From the NCBI GenBank assembly GCA_036501535.1, contig DASYAE010000181.1:10746-74745 (forward strand): a stretch of DNA of 64,000 nucleotides, in the 5' to 3' direction. The notes below the pieces were generated by a model that was given only the letters and a program-made list of their open reading frames with translations, did not search any database and was not told the origin of the DNA. How positions within the stretch are numbered: position 1 is the stretch's first letter; each line of letters begins with the position of its first letter. Source of the DNA: DASYAE01 sp036501535 (GTDB lineage Bacteria > Actinomycetota > Actinomycetes > Streptomycetales > Catenulisporaceae). The translations under genes and the position numbers were made by a program. Shown here piece after piece: positions 26,354 to 35,706 of the stretch.

Positions 26354-27709
26354 ATGCGCACGGTGGCCCAGGGACCCTGCCTGCTCAGGCTCTGCCTCGA
26401 CCGGCTCGGCTGGGGCCCGGAGCGGCTGGCCCGCGAGATCAACCGGGTCGCCGGGCCCGACACGGTCAGCATGAAGGCGCCGTACGGCTGGCTCAAGGGC
26501 GCGGTGCCGCGCGGCCGGGTGCCCCAGATCGCCGCGCTGGTGCTCAGCCGCGGCCTCGGCGAACTGGTCGGTGCGGCGGCGCTGTTCCCGGGCGCGGCGG
26601 ACCGCACGACCGTCGCCGCGACCGCCGTGCACGGCCTCGACGTGCCCTGGGACGCGGCCGGCGCCCGAGCCTGCGCCGCGCTCGCCGCCGTGCCGCCCGG
26701 CACCGACCTGCTGCCGGTCGGCGGCGGCACACTGGTCTCCTGCGTGGCCGACTGGCTCGCCGCGCCGAAGAGCGTGCCGGTGGCGCACCGCGGCGGCGAG
26801 CCGGTCAACCCGGCCGTGCTCGAGGTGCTCGGCCAGCGGATCGGCCAGCTGCGCCGGCTCGACGACGCGCAGGGCGGGCCGCTGCTGCTGGACTGGATCA
26901 TGCAGGACCTGAGCTGGGCCGCCCACCTGGTCTGCGCCGCCTCCTACGACGACCAGGCCGGCAGGGTGCTGATGCGCTCGGTGGCGGAGCTCGGCCAGCT
27001 CGGCGGGTGGCTCGCCGCCGACCTCGGCCGCAGCGCGAGCGCCCAGCGGCTCTTCCTGGTCGCGCTGCACTGCGCGCACGCCGCCGCGGAGCCCGAGCTC
27101 GCCGCGCACACCGTGTCCTGCCTCAGCTACCAGTCGATGTGGACCGGCGCGCCGAACGCTGCGGTGCGCCTGATCCGGCTGGCCCGCCAAGGGATCCCGG
27201 CCGAATGCGACGGCTCCGTCAGCGCCCTGCTGGCCAGCCGGGAGGGCCGCGCGCACGCGGCGTCCGACGACATGAACGCCTGCCTGGCCGCGCTGGACGA
27301 GGCGGGCGTGGCGGAGTCGAGCCGGCCGGCGTCGGCCGACGAGCACTGCCCGCAGTGGGCTTACTGGGTCACCCCGGCCGTGCTGGCCGCCGACGCCGGC
27401 CGGGCCCTGCTCGAGGCCGGGGCGCCGGCCCGCGCCGTGGACCGGCTCGAGGCCGGCCTCGAGCTGTTCGGCCAGGACCAGCCGCGCAACCGGCTGCTGC
27501 ACGGGATCTCGCTGGCCCAGGCGCGCCTCGCGCTGCGCGACGCGGACGGGGCGGCGGAGGCGGCGCACGCCGCGCTGGGCCTGGTCGGCTCGGCGCACTC
27601 CGCCCGGGTCAAGACGCGCTTGGCGGAGTTGCGCACGGCGATGGAGGACGTCGACGCGCACAGCGCCCGGGGGGTCGTGGAGCGAGCCGACGCCCTGTGC
27701 GCCGCATGA
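26354..27709 (+). CDS. TPR-containing putative transcriptional regulator
   Basis: A 451-residue, Ala/Leu-rich alpha-helical protein. The N-terminal 65 residues (LGWGPERLAREINRVAG, then YGWLKGAVPRG) look like an XRE-type helix-turn-helix as found in actinomycete HTH-TPR regulators. The rest consists of helical hairpins such as SAQRLFLVALHCAHAAAEPE, compatible with tetratricopeptide repeats. Targets are unknown. CGGAG lies seven bases before the ATG. Another protein of related architecture is encoded at 52153-53523. Confidence 0.7.
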   Translation: MRTVAQGPCLLRLCLDRLGWGPERLAREINRVAGPDTVSMKAPYGWLKGAVPRGRVPQIAALVLSRGLGELVGAAALFPGAADRTTVAATAVHGLDVPWDAAGARACAALAAVPPGTDLLPVGGGTLVSCVADWLAAPKSVPVAHRGGEPVNPAVLEVLGQRIGQLRRLDDAQGGPLLLDWIMQDLSWAAHLVCAASYDDQAGRVLMRSVAELGQLGGWLAADLGRSASAQRLFLVALHCAHAAAEPELAAHTVSCLSYQSMWTGAPNAAVRLIRLARQGIPAECDGSVSALLASREGRAHAASDDMNACLAALDEAGVAESSRPASADEHCPQWAYWVTPAVLAADAGRALLEAGAPARAVDRLEAGLELFGQDQPRNRLLHGISLAQARLALRDADGAAEAAHAALGLVGSAHSARVKTRLAELRTAMEDVDAHSARGVVERADALCAA

Positions 27710-28141
27710 CGGGAATGGAGTCTTTTACGACGGCTTGTCACAGCGCACAGCGGCCCGTCGGGATATGCCGGCAACATTTCAGGGCTCTGAAGATCGACAT
27801 CTGGTTCCCAGCGTGACCCGTGCGTCGTAAGGTATTCCACCGGCGATGGCCGCACGACGCAGGGTCCTCACGCTCTTCTAACGAAGCCAGTGGTCATCGT
27901 GCACGCGGCGTTTACAATTGCTGCGCCGCGCGATGGAACGACGCCGCTCTCCGTCGCGGCGGTCACCGGCCGCCGCTGCGACTGCGCCACGCAGTCGAAC
28001 GACACAGCCCGGCCGAAGCCGAAGCGATGTGCAGCGATCCCATCCTCCCCACCCGCGACACCCGTCGCGGGTGCCGAGCGCCGCTGCACGGCGCCGGCCC
28101 GCCGGGGCCGGTCCGCTTCACGGACACGAGAAGGAGAACAT
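27710..28141. other. Intergenic region upstream of murB
   Basis: No gene is seen in these 432 bases. The only notable element is a promoter-like pair at 27891-27918. The stretch is less GC-rich than its surroundings near 27710-27920. Confidence 0.45.
27891..27918 (+). promoter_or_regulatory. Candidate sigma-70-type promoter for murB
   Basis: TGGTCA (27891-27896) and TACAAT (27913-27918) are separated by 16 bases and resemble -35 and -10 boxes. TACAAT is one base from TATAAT. The murB mRNA would have a leader of about 220 bases. Confidence 0.4.
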
Positions 28142-29212
28142 GTGGCGGTTCACGTGCGGCGCGGCGTCGGGCTCGCTCCCCTGACCACGCTGGAGCTCGG
28201 CGGCCGCGCGGCCCGGTACGCCGAGCTGGCCGATCCGGCCGACCTGCCGGACCTGGTCGGCTACTGCCGGACCAGCGGTCTGGTCCCGCTCGCCCTCGGC
28301 GGGGGCAGCAACGTGCTGGTCGCGGACGGCGGATTCGACGGCCTGGTGCTGCGGACGGCCACGGCCGGGATCGAGGCGGCCGGCCGCGACGGCGACGGCG
28401 CCGTGCTCGTCCGCGTGCAGGCCGGTCACAGCCTGCAGGACCTGGTCGCCTACACGGTCGCCGAGGGCCTGTCCGGCGTGGAGTGCCTCACCGGCATTCC
28501 CGGCACGGTCGGCGCGACCCCGATCCAGAACGTGGGCGCCTACGGCCAGGAGGTCGCCGACACGGTGGTCGAGGTCGAGGCCTGGGACTGGCTGCTCGGC
28601 CGGCGGGTGCGGCTGACCGGCGGGCAGTGCGCCTTCCGGCACCGCGGCAGCCTGTTCAAACGGTCGGCCCGCTGGCTCGTCCTGCGGGTCGTCTTCGCCC
28701 TCATGCCGGCCCGGCTCGGGCCGCCGATCACCTATCCCGCGGTGGCCGACGCCGCGGGGGTGCCGCCCGGCGGGCGGGTGCCGATCGCCGACACGGCGGC
28801 GGCGGTGCACGCGGTGCGGGTGAAGAAGGGCATGGTCCTCGACCCGCTGGACCCGGACCGCCGCTCGGTCGGCAGCGTGTTCCTCAGCCCGGTGATCGGG
28901 GCCGGCGCGGCGGTCCGGCTGCGCGCGGCCGGCGCGCCGGTCAACGACTTCCCGGACGGCCGGACCCGGGTCAGCGCCAGCTGGCTGATCCGCGAGGCCG
29001 GCTACCAGCTCGGCCAGCCGGTGGCGCCCGGCGTGCGCATCTCGGGCAAGCACTACACGCTGGTCGCCGACGACGGGGCGCGCGCCTCGGCCTTCGCGGA
29101 GGCCTCGGCGCAGGTCGCCTCCGGAACGCTGGCGGCGACCGGGATCCGGCTGACCGCCGAGCCCGACCTCATCGGCCACCTACCCCGGTACGCCGCCCTG
29201 ACCGAGGCCTGA
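28142..29212 (+). CDS. murB: UDP-N-acetylmuramate dehydrogenase
   Basis: A 356-residue FAD enzyme of peptidoglycan precursor synthesis that reduces UDP-GlcNAc-enolpyruvate to UDP-MurNAc with NADPH. Recognisable parts are LALGGGSNVLVADGGF (FAD loop), GIPGTVGATPIQNVGAYGQE, FRHRGSLFK, the serine of GSVFLSPVI as proton donor and SASWLIREAGY. Length and order fit type I MurB. GAGAAGGAG precedes GTG 28142 at five bases; the ATG two bases earlier is in another frame. It acts in the cytoplasm. Confidence 0.95.
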   Translation: MAVHVRRGVGLAPLTTLELGGRAARYAELADPADLPDLVGYCRTSGLVPLALGGGSNVLVADGGFDGLVLRTATAGIEAAGRDGDGAVLVRVQAGHSLQDLVAYTVAEGLSGVECLTGIPGTVGATPIQNVGAYGQEVADTVVEVEAWDWLLGRRVRLTGGQCAFRHRGSLFKRSARWLVLRVVFALMPARLGPPITYPAVADAAGVPPGGRVPIADTAAAVHAVRVKKGMVLDPLDPDRRSVGSVFLSPVIGAGAAVRLRAAGAPVNDFPDGRTRVSASWLIREAGYQLGQPVAPGVRISGKHYTLVADDGARASAFAEASAQVASGTLAATGIRLTAEPDLIGHLPRYAALTEA

Positions 29213-29256
29213 CACAGGGCCGACACAGGGCTGGCCGGCCCGGCCTGCGCCGCGCG

Positions 29257-29862
29257 TCAGCGGCGCAGGCCGTCGAGCAGCCGGTCGAGCGTGGCGCCGA
29301 AATCCGCGCGCTCCCGCACGGGATCGCCGGCCCGCGCGATGGCGAGGCCGGCCTCGATCAGCATCGCGATCAGCAGCCGCGCCAGCGACCGGACCGGCAC
29401 CGGCTCGATCTCGCCGTCCGCGACGGCGCGGCCGAGCCATTCCTCCAGCAGGCTGCGCCCGTAGCGCTCGGCGAGTTGGTCCCAGGCGTCCTCGCCGAGC
29501 ACGCGCGGACCGTCGATCAGCACGATGCGCTGGAAGTCGCCGCCGACGCAGACGTCGAGGAACGCGCTGACGCCGCTGCGCACGTCGTCCAGCGCCGACT
29601 CGGACGCCGCGTCGAGCTGATAGCCGATCAGCCGCCGCGCGACATCGCCGGCCGCCTCGTCCATGACCGCGCGGAACAGGTCGGCCTTGTCCCGGAAGTG
29701 GTGGTAGAGCGCGCCGCGGGTGACCCGCGCCGCGGCGACGATCTGCTCCGTCCCGGTGCCGTCGTAGCCCTCGGCGGCGAACAGCTTCCGGGCCGCGCCG
29801 AGCAGGGCCGTCCTGGTGTCGGAGGCGTGCTCGGCACGCCGCCCTTGCGGTGTCGCGGTCAT
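29257..29862 (-). CDS. TetR family transcriptional regulator
   Basis: A 201-residue repressor-type protein. The N-terminal helix-turn-helix contains RTALLGAARKLFAAEGYDGT and RVTRGALYHHFRDKADLF, the standard TetR DNA-binding domain. The C-terminal ligand domain is not diagnostic. It is divergent from hpnH, and a perfect inverted repeat lies between the two genes, so it probably controls both. ATG 29862 is used; ATG 29880 is in frame but falls within the operator. Confidence 0.9.
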   Translation of the reverse strand: MTATPQGRRAEHASDTRTALLGAARKLFAAEGYDGTGTEQIVAAARVTRGALYHHFRDKADLFRAVMDEAAGDVARRLIGYQLDAASESALDDVRSGVSAFLDVCVGGDFQRIVLIDGPRVLGEDAWDQLAERYGRSLLEEWLGRAVADGEIEPVPVRSLARLLIAMLIEAGLAIARAGDPVRERADFGATLDRLLDGLRR

Positions 29863-29876
29863 ACAGCCATCATGTG

Positions 29877-29893
29877 ACATACAGCGTGTATGT
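29877..29893. promoter_or_regulatory. TetR-type operator between the regulator and hpnH
   Basis: ACATACA-GCG-TGTATGT is a perfect seven-base inverted repeat with a three-base centre. It lies 15 bases from the regulator start and 33 bases from the hpnH start, where one bound dimer could affect both promoters. Confidence 0.7.
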
Positions 29894-29925
29894 GAAAGTC
29901 CGGGGCAGTGAACGAGGAGGCGGAC

Positions 29926-30930
29926 ATGGCGATGCCGTTGCACCTGACGGTGAAGCTCGGCACCTATCTGGTGAAGCAGAAGCTGCGCCGGGTGGAGAAG
30001 TACCCGCTGATCATGGAGCTGGAGACGCTGTTCGCGTGCAACCTCGCCTGCGCGGGCTGCGGCAAGATCCAGCACCCCGCGTCGATGCTCAAACAACGGA
30101 TGCCGGTCGAGCAGGCGCTGGCCGCCGTGGACGAGTGCGGCGCGCCGATGGTCGCGCTCTCCGGCGGCGAGCCGTTAATGCACCCCGAGATACATGTGCT
30201 GACCGCGGAACTGCTCAAGCGCAAGAAGTTCGTCGTGCTGTGCACCAACGCCCTGCTGATGAACAGGCACATGCACAAGTTCACGCCGCACCGCGACTTC
30301 GCCTGGATGGTCCACATCGACGGCGTCGGCGCCGCGCACGACGAGGCCGTCTCGAAGCAGGGGGTGTTCGACAAGGCGGTGGCGGCCATCCGGGCCGCCA
30401 AGGAGGCGGGCTTCGCCGTCTACACCAACACGACCGTCTTCAACACCGACACGCCGCAACGGGTCATCGACGTGCTCGACTACCTCAACGACGAGCTCGG
30501 GGTCGACCGTGTCGAGATCGCCCCCGGATACGCCTACGAGAAGGCCCCCGACCAGGACCGCTTCCTCGGCGTGACGCAGAGCCGCGAGCTGTTCGCCAAG
30601 GTGTTCGCGGAGGGCCGCCGCAAGCACTGGCGCTTCAACCACTCGCAGCTCTACCTGGACTTCCTCGAGGGCAAGCGCGAATTCGCCTGCACCCCTTGGG
30701 GCGTGCCCTCCTACTCCCTGCTCGGCTGGCAGCGCCCCTGCTACCTCCTGGCCGACGGCTACGCCGCCTCCTGGAAGGAGCTCCTGGAGACCACCGACTG
30801 GGACTCGTTCGGCCGCGGCCGCGACCCGCGCTGCGACAACTGCATGGCCCACTGCGGATACGAGCCCAGCGCCGTCCTGGCGACCACCGGATCGCTGCGG
30901 GAAAGCCTGCGCGCCCTGGCCACCCACTGA
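29926..30930 (+). CDS. hpnH: Adenosyl-hopene transferase HpnH (radical SAM)
   Basis: A 334-residue radical SAM enzyme. CNLACAGC gives the CxxxCxxC cluster cysteines at 38, 42 and 45, and LSGGEPLMHPEI is the GGE motif. The C-terminal cysteines in CDNCMAHCGYEPSA and the overall length match HpnH, which attaches a 5'-deoxyadenosyl group to diploptene at the start of extended hopanoid synthesis. No other hopanoid gene is in the window. GAGGAGG precedes ATG 29926, so the earlier in-frame GTG is rejected. It has an in-frame TTA codon at 30175. The divergent TetR gene and the operator suggest dedicated control. Confidence 0.9.
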   Translation: MAMPLHLTVKLGTYLVKQKLRRVEKYPLIMELETLFACNLACAGCGKIQHPASMLKQRMPVEQALAAVDECGAPMVALSGGEPLMHPEIHVLTAELLKRKKFVVLCTNALLMNRHMHKFTPHRDFAWMVHIDGVGAAHDEAVSKQGVFDKAVAAIRAAKEAGFAVYTNTTVFNTDTPQRVIDVLDYLNDELGVDRVEIAPGYAYEKAPDQDRFLGVTQSRELFAKVFAEGRRKHWRFNHSQLYLDFLEGKREFACTPWGVPSYSLLGWQRPCYLLADGYAASWKELLETTDWDSFGRGRDPRCDNCMAHCGYEPSAVLATTGSLRESLRALATH

Positions 30931-30974
30931 GCTGAGGGCGAGGGTGATGGTGAGGGCGGATCGGCGGCCCGGGC

Positions 30975-31580
30975 TCAGCCGGCGGTGCCGGCGCGCAGCC
31001 GGGCCGCCAGCTCGGCGCCGTAAGCGCTGATCGTGATCACCCGCGGGTCGGCGTCGGGTGACGCGCCGTCAGGCGGCGCGGCGCCGGCCAGCGCCCGGTC
31101 GATCCGCACGTCCACCCGGCTGCCGGAGAGCACCTCGGCCTTGCCCTCGCCCCACTCCACCACGGTCACCGACTCCTCGACCGAGGCGTCGAGGTCCAGG
31201 TCGTCGAGCTCGGCGAGCGAGCCGAGCCGGTAGGCGTCGACGTGCACCAGCGGCGCGCCGCCGGCCAGCGAGGGATGTACGTGCACGATGACGAAGGTCG
31301 GCGAGGTGACCGGCCCGCGCACGCCGAGCCCCTCGGCCAGGCCCTGGGTGAACGTGGTCTTGCCCGCGCCCAGCTCCCCGCTCAGGATGACCAGGTCGCC
31401 CGCGGCGAGCCGGCGGCCCAGCCGGGCCGCGGCGGCCTTGGTGTCCTGCGCGCCCGCCGCGTCGATCCGCGCGATCCGCACGCCCTCGTCGATGCCTGAC
31501 GCAGTGTCACCGGTCGCAGTGTCATCGGCCGCAGCGTTCTCCGCAGCAGTGTCGTCCGCAGCCGGGTTCGCGCCGTTCAT
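30975..31580 (-). CDS. tsaE: tRNA threonylcarbamoyladenosine biosynthesis ATPase TsaE
   Basis: A 201-residue P-loop protein of the t6A pathway. The Walker A motif is SGELGAGKTTFTQGLAEGL, followed by SPTFVIVHVH and HVDAYRL, all typical of TsaE. It works with TsaB and TsaD, encoded 10 kb away on the other strand. The first 35 residues are Ala/Asp/Thr repeats beyond the normal domain. ATG 31580 is chosen; GTG 31625, five bases after the hydrolase stop, is a real alternative. It is the last gene of an alr-hydrolase-tsaE run. Confidence 0.92.
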   Translation of the reverse strand: MNGANPAADDTAAENAAADDTATGDTASGIDEGVRIARIDAAGAQDTKAAAARLGRRLAAGDLVILSGELGAGKTTFTQGLAEGLGVRGPVTSPTFVIVHVHPSLAGGAPLVHVDAYRLGSLAELDDLDLDASVEESVTVVEWGEGKAEVLSGSRVDVRIDRALAGAAPPDGASPDADPRVITISAYGAELAARLRAGTAG

Positions 31581-31630
31581 CGCCTGCTCGCTCGCTTTCA
31601 CTGCGTGCTGCGCGGCTCGTCGCACGCTCG

Positions 31631-32866
31631 CTATTGCACGGACCGCTTCGTGCGCGGCCGCCGCGGGACGCCGTCCGGCGGCCGGTCGCCGGGGGCGGCG
31701 CGCTCCTCGGCGCGCGAGACCAGCCTACGCAACGCGGCGTTCACCTCGTCGGGACACTCCAGGATGACGACGTGTCCGGCTTCGGGCAGCTGCACGTAGT
31801 CCGCGCCCGGGATCGCCTCGGCCAGCGCCTCGCTGTGCTCCGGCGGCAGCAGCAGGTCCCGCCCCGCGCCGAGCACCAGCGTCGGCGCCCGCCCGACCGT
31901 GTCGCCGGCCGCGATCGCGTCGTGCCGCTTGAATATCGGGAAGAACTGCGCGATCACCTCGATCGGCGTCGACTCGATCAGCTCCTTGACGAACCGGACC
32001 ACGGCCTCGGGCACGTCGGTGCCGAAGGCGAAGCGCTTGGTGAGCACCAGCCCGACGTCGCCGCTGATCCGGCGGCTCCGCTCGACCAGCGCGCGCTGCT
32101 TGGCGAGCAGGTCGAATATGCCCGGCGCGGCCCGGTGGAACAGCTTCGCCCCGCTCTTCGGCAGGCCGAACGCCGCCTCGTCGAACCTGCCGCCCGAGGT
32201 GGCCAGCAGCGCCGTGCCGACGACGCGGGTGCCGAACAGCTCCGGGTGCTGCTTGGCGAGGGCCAGCACGGCCATTCCGCCCATCGAGTGCCCGACCAGC
32301 ACCACCGGCCCGGTCGGGCAGGTCGCCTCGAGCACCGCGTACAGATCCTCGCCCAGGGTCTCGACCGACAGGTGCGCGCCCGCCTTCGACCGGTCCGACC
32401 GGCCGTGCCCGCGCTGGTCCCAGAACACCATCCGGTAATCGCCGGAGAACTCGATCCGCTGGTAGTGCCAGCAGTCCTGGGGCAGGCAGAACCCGTGGGT
32501 GAACAGCAGCGTCGGGCGTGGGTCCGCAGCCGGATCCGGCACCGCGCGCAGGGCGCCCCGTCGCCCCGGCAGCGTGCGCGGCCGGCCGTACGGATCGTCC
32601 ACCTCGACGTAAAGCTCGATTCCGTCCGGCGCCGTCACCGTCTGCGGGATCCCGCGCAGCGAGCCGAACACCTCGCCCGGGTCGCGGTGCTGGGCCATCC
32701 GGCGCACCGCCCGGCCTATGGTGAGCCGCTCGACCGCGATGCCCACCGCTGTGCCGGCCGCGACGACGCCGACCGCTGCGCCGATCAGGCCCGCGCCGCG
32801 CGGCAACACGCGGCCCGGGCCGCCGTGATCGCCGCCGTCGCCACCGCCAGGCACGCTGTCCGCCAC
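31631..32866 (-). CDS. Alpha/beta hydrolase
   Basis: A 411-residue alpha/beta-hydrolase-fold protein. It has an N-terminal hydrophobic segment (GLIGAAVGVVAAGTAVGIAV), so it may be membrane-anchored. The nucleophile elbow is VGHSMGG, the oxyanion region is FTHGFCLPQDCWHYQ, and the catalytic histidine is in AGHVVILE. The substrate is unknown. A hydrolase gene between alr and tsaE is a recurrent arrangement in actinomycetes. GAGGA precedes the GTG start. Confidence 0.88.
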   Translation of the reverse strand: MADSVPGGGDGGDHGGPGRVLPRGAGLIGAAVGVVAAGTAVGIAVERLTIGRAVRRMAQHRDPGEVFGSLRGIPQTVTAPDGIELYVEVDDPYGRPRTLPGRRGALRAVPDPAADPRPTLLFTHGFCLPQDCWHYQRIEFSGDYRMVFWDQRGHGRSDRSKAGAHLSVETLGEDLYAVLEATCPTGPVVLVGHSMGGMAVLALAKQHPELFGTRVVGTALLATSGGRFDEAAFGLPKSGAKLFHRAAPGIFDLLAKQRALVERSRRISGDVGLVLTKRFAFGTDVPEAVVRFVKELIESTPIEVIAQFFPIFKRHDAIAAGDTVGRAPTLVLGAGRDLLLPPEHSEALAEAIPGADYVQLPEAGHVVILECPDEVNAALRRLVSRAEERAAPGDRPPDGVPRRPRTKRSVQ

Positions 32867-33061
32867 GTTCCTCGTCCTCGCTCGTCCGTTGCCGCGGCCC
32901 GGGCTGCGTGCGTCCGCACCGCGTGGCGCTCCCGGCCAGGGCCCCGCCGCCGGTGCCCACCGCCCCGACGCCTGCCTATTTTGTTACCGCGGGGTTTCTA
33001 TCTAAGCCTGCGGCGGGCCCCGGTTTTGTCGCGGTCCGGGTACGAAAGCGACGGGACGGGG

Positions 33062-34261
33062 TCAGCCGGCCGGGTCGACGTATACGCGCGGGACCCGCGC
33101 GCCGATCCGGGTGACGATCTCGTACGAGATGGTGTCCGCCGCGTCGGCCCAGTCCTGCGCGGTCGGCTCGCCGCGGTCGCCCGGGCCGAACAGCACCACC
33201 ACGTCGCCCGGCCCGGCCTCCCGGTCGCCGAGGTCCACCACGAACTGGTCCATCGCCACCCGGCCGGCCACCGTGTAGCGCTCCCCGCCGATCCAGACCG
33301 GGCCGCGGCCAGAGGCGGTGCGCGGGATGCCGTCGGCGTATCCGGCCGGCACGAGCGCCAGGTTGCCCGCTGACGGGGTGTGATACGTGTGGCCGTAGGA
33401 GACGCCGTGCCCGCCGGGGACCCGCTTGACCAGCGCGAGCCGGCCCAGCAGCGTCATCACCGGGCGCAGCCCCAGCTCGGCCGGCGAGCCGAGCTGCGGG
33501 TTCGGGCTCAGGCCGTACATCGCCAGGCCCGCGCGGACCATGTCGTACCGGCTCTCCGGCACGAACAGCGCGCCGGGCGAGTTGGCCAGGTGCCGGACCT
33601 CGGGGCGCACGCCCGCGTTCTCCGCGTAAGTGAGCGCCTTGCGATAGGCGTCCAGCTGCTGCGGCACCGAGGGATGTCCGGGCTCATCGGCCGCGGCGAG
33701 GTGGGACCAGATGCCGGTCACCACGGCGAGCCCGTCCTGCTGCGCCTTGAGCGCCTTCTCGACGACCAGCGGCCAGTCCTCCGGCTGCACGCCGTTGCGG
33801 CCGAGCCCGGTGTCCGCCTTCAGCTGGATCCGGGCGGCGGTGCCGGTCTCGCGCGCCGCGTCGGTGATCTCGCGCAGCGCCCACAGGCCGGAGACCGAGA
33901 CGTCGACCCCGGCCCGCAGCAGGTCGGCGAACGGGTCGCCGGGCGCGTGCAGCCAGGTGAGGATCGGCGCGGTGATCCCGGCCCGGCGCAGGTCCAGCGC
34001 CTCCTGCGGAATCGCGGCGCCGAGCCAGGTCGCGCCGGCCCGCACCGCGGCGCGGGCGCACTCGACCATGCCGTGCCCGTAGGCGTCCGCCTTGACCACG
34101 GCCATCACCTGCGCCGGGCCCACGATCCCGCGGATCCGGCGCACGTTCTCGCGCAGCGCGCGCAGGTCGATCCGGGCCTCGAGCCGGCCCGGCCCGGAGC
34201 CGGGCCGCGACTGGTGATCGGAGCGCGCGGCGCGCGGTCGCAAGGTCTGGTCTTCGGTCAT
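33062..34261 (-). CDS. alr: Alanine racemase
   Basis: A 399-residue PLP enzyme that makes D-alanine for peptidoglycan. MAVVKADAYGHG carries the PLP lysine (about residue 57), and GVSYGHTY carries the opposing catalytic tyrosine; YDMVRAGLAMYGLSP and RVAMDQFVVDLG are further family blocks. The ATG at 34261 follows TATTCT by five bases with no ribosome-binding site, so the transcript is probably leaderless. It is divergent from sbcD. Confidence 0.95.
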   Translation of the reverse strand: MTEDQTLRPRAARSDHQSRPGSGPGRLEARIDLRALRENVRRIRGIVGPAQVMAVVKADAYGHGMVECARAAVRAGATWLGAAIPQEALDLRRAGITAPILTWLHAPGDPFADLLRAGVDVSVSGLWALREITDAARETGTAARIQLKADTGLGRNGVQPEDWPLVVEKALKAQQDGLAVVTGIWSHLAAADEPGHPSVPQQLDAYRKALTYAENAGVRPEVRHLANSPGALFVPESRYDMVRAGLAMYGLSPNPQLGSPAELGLRPVMTLLGRLALVKRVPGGHGVSYGHTYHTPSAGNLALVPAGYADGIPRTASGRGPVWIGGERYTVAGRVAMDQFVVDLGDREAGPGDVVVLFGPGDRGEPTAQDWADAADTISYEIVTRIGARVPRVYVDPAG

Positions 34262-34266
34262 TGTCC

Positions 34267-34272
34267 AGAATA
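34267..34272 (-). promoter_or_regulatory. Leaderless -10 box of alr
   Basis: TATTCT on the minus strand (TANNNT) is five bases before the alr ATG, and no ribosome-binding site is present. Confidence 0.4.
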
Positions 34273-34413
34273 CTGCCAGCTCGGGGGCGCTACCGGAAAC
34301 CCCGGCCGGGCGAGGTGCCGGCTCGCGGTGAAATCGGTCCGTGCCCGGCGGTAGGTTCGCCACGGAACCACGGCCCGAAAGCCGTGCGCGGGACGAGGGA
34401 AAGGAACGCTGCG

Positions 34414-35706
34414 GTGCGGCTGCTCCACGTGTCCGACTGGCATCTCGGGCGGCAGATCGGGCGGCATCCCCGCGACGCCGAGTTCGACGCGGTCCTGGCC
34501 GAGATCGCCGAGATCGCCCGGGACGCCGAGCCGGACCTGATCGTGCACAGCGGCGACCTGTTCGACGTCTACCTGCCGGCGGTGGCGGACCTCGGCCGCG
34601 CGGTCGGCGCGCTGCGCGATCTGGCGCGGACGGCGCCGGTGCTCGTGGTGCGGGGCAACCACGACTCGCCGAACCTGCTGCGGTTCCTCGACGGCATGGA
34701 GAACGGTTTCGGCCGGCAGCCCGGCGAGACGCGGCGGATCGCCTTCGCCGACACGGCGCGGGCGCCCGAGGACGGCGGCGTGCTGGAGTACCCGGCGCGC
34801 GACGGCGAGCAGACGATCCGGATCGCCGCGCTGCCGTTCGTGCACCAGAACCGGTTCGCCGAGGGGTTCGCCAGCCCGGAGTCGGCGACTCAGGACTATG
34901 CGCAGCAGCTGAGGACGATTCAGAGCCGGCTGGCCGAAGGGCTGGCCGAGGGCGCGCGGGACGACCGGGACGTGCTCGTCTTCGCGGCGCACCTGTTCGT
35001 CGAGGGCGCTCAGCCCTCGCATTCGGAGCGGCGGATCGACATCGCGGACAGCTACGCGAGCCCCGCGGACTCCATGCCGAGGGTCGCCTACGGCGCGCTG
35101 GGCCACATCCACAAGCCGCAGGACGTCACGCGGGCCGGATTCGTCGCCCGGTACGCCGGCAGCCCCCTGCAACTGGACTTCGGCGAGGCCGGCGAGCGCA
35201 AGAGCGTGGTCGTGGTCGAGGCGGAGCCGGGCCGGTCGCGGCGCCCGAAGGTGGAGCCGGTGCCGCTGACCGCCGGGCGGACGCTGGTGGAGGTCGAGGG
35301 GACGCTGGAGCAGATCGCGCAGCGGGCCGAGCGGATCGGCGACGCCTACGTGAAGGCGGTCGTCGACACCGAGCAGCCGGCCCGGGATCTGGCCGACGCG
35401 GTGATGAAGGCGCTGCCCGAGGCGACCGTGGTCGCAGTGGAGGAGCGCTGCGCGGCGCGGGCGGTGGAAGTGATCAGCCGCAGCGAGGCGCAGCGGCGCG
35501 AGGCGGACATGTCCGAGCTCTTCCACGACTATCTCGGCACCCTGAAGACCGGCAGCTTCGACGCGGCCCGGGTGCTGGAGACCTTCACCGGGATGCTCGG
35601 CTCGGTCGAGCGCGAGGAGCCAGGGCCCTGCTGCGAGGAGGACCAGCTGCGCGCGGCACTGGGTGAATCGACGCTGCGTGACTCGGTGCTGGAGGCGGGC
35701 GCATGA
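34414..35706 (+). CDS. sbcD: Exonuclease SbcCD subunit D
   Basis: A 430-residue Mre11-type nuclease. Metallophosphoesterase motifs appear in order: VSDWHLG, HSGDLFDVY, VVRGNHDSP and later FAAHLFVEG and GHIHKP. With SbcC it cuts DNA hairpins and protein-blocked ends in repair. AAAGGAA lies before GTG 34414. Its stop overlaps the sbcC start (ATGA), so the two subunits are coupled. Confidence 0.94.
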   Translation: MRLLHVSDWHLGRQIGRHPRDAEFDAVLAEIAEIARDAEPDLIVHSGDLFDVYLPAVADLGRAVGALRDLARTAPVLVVRGNHDSPNLLRFLDGMENGFGRQPGETRRIAFADTARAPEDGGVLEYPARDGEQTIRIAALPFVHQNRFAEGFASPESATQDYAQQLRTIQSRLAEGLAEGARDDRDVLVFAAHLFVEGAQPSHSERRIDIADSYASPADSMPRVAYGALGHIHKPQDVTRAGFVARYAGSPLQLDFGEAGERKSVVVVEAEPGRSRRPKVEPVPLTAGRTLVEVEGTLEQIAQRAERIGDAYVKAVVDTEQPARDLADAVMKALPEATVVAVEERCAARAVEVISRSEAQRREADMSELFHDYLGTLKTGSFDAARVLETFTGMLGSVEREEPGPCCEEDQLRAALGESTLRDSVLEAGA

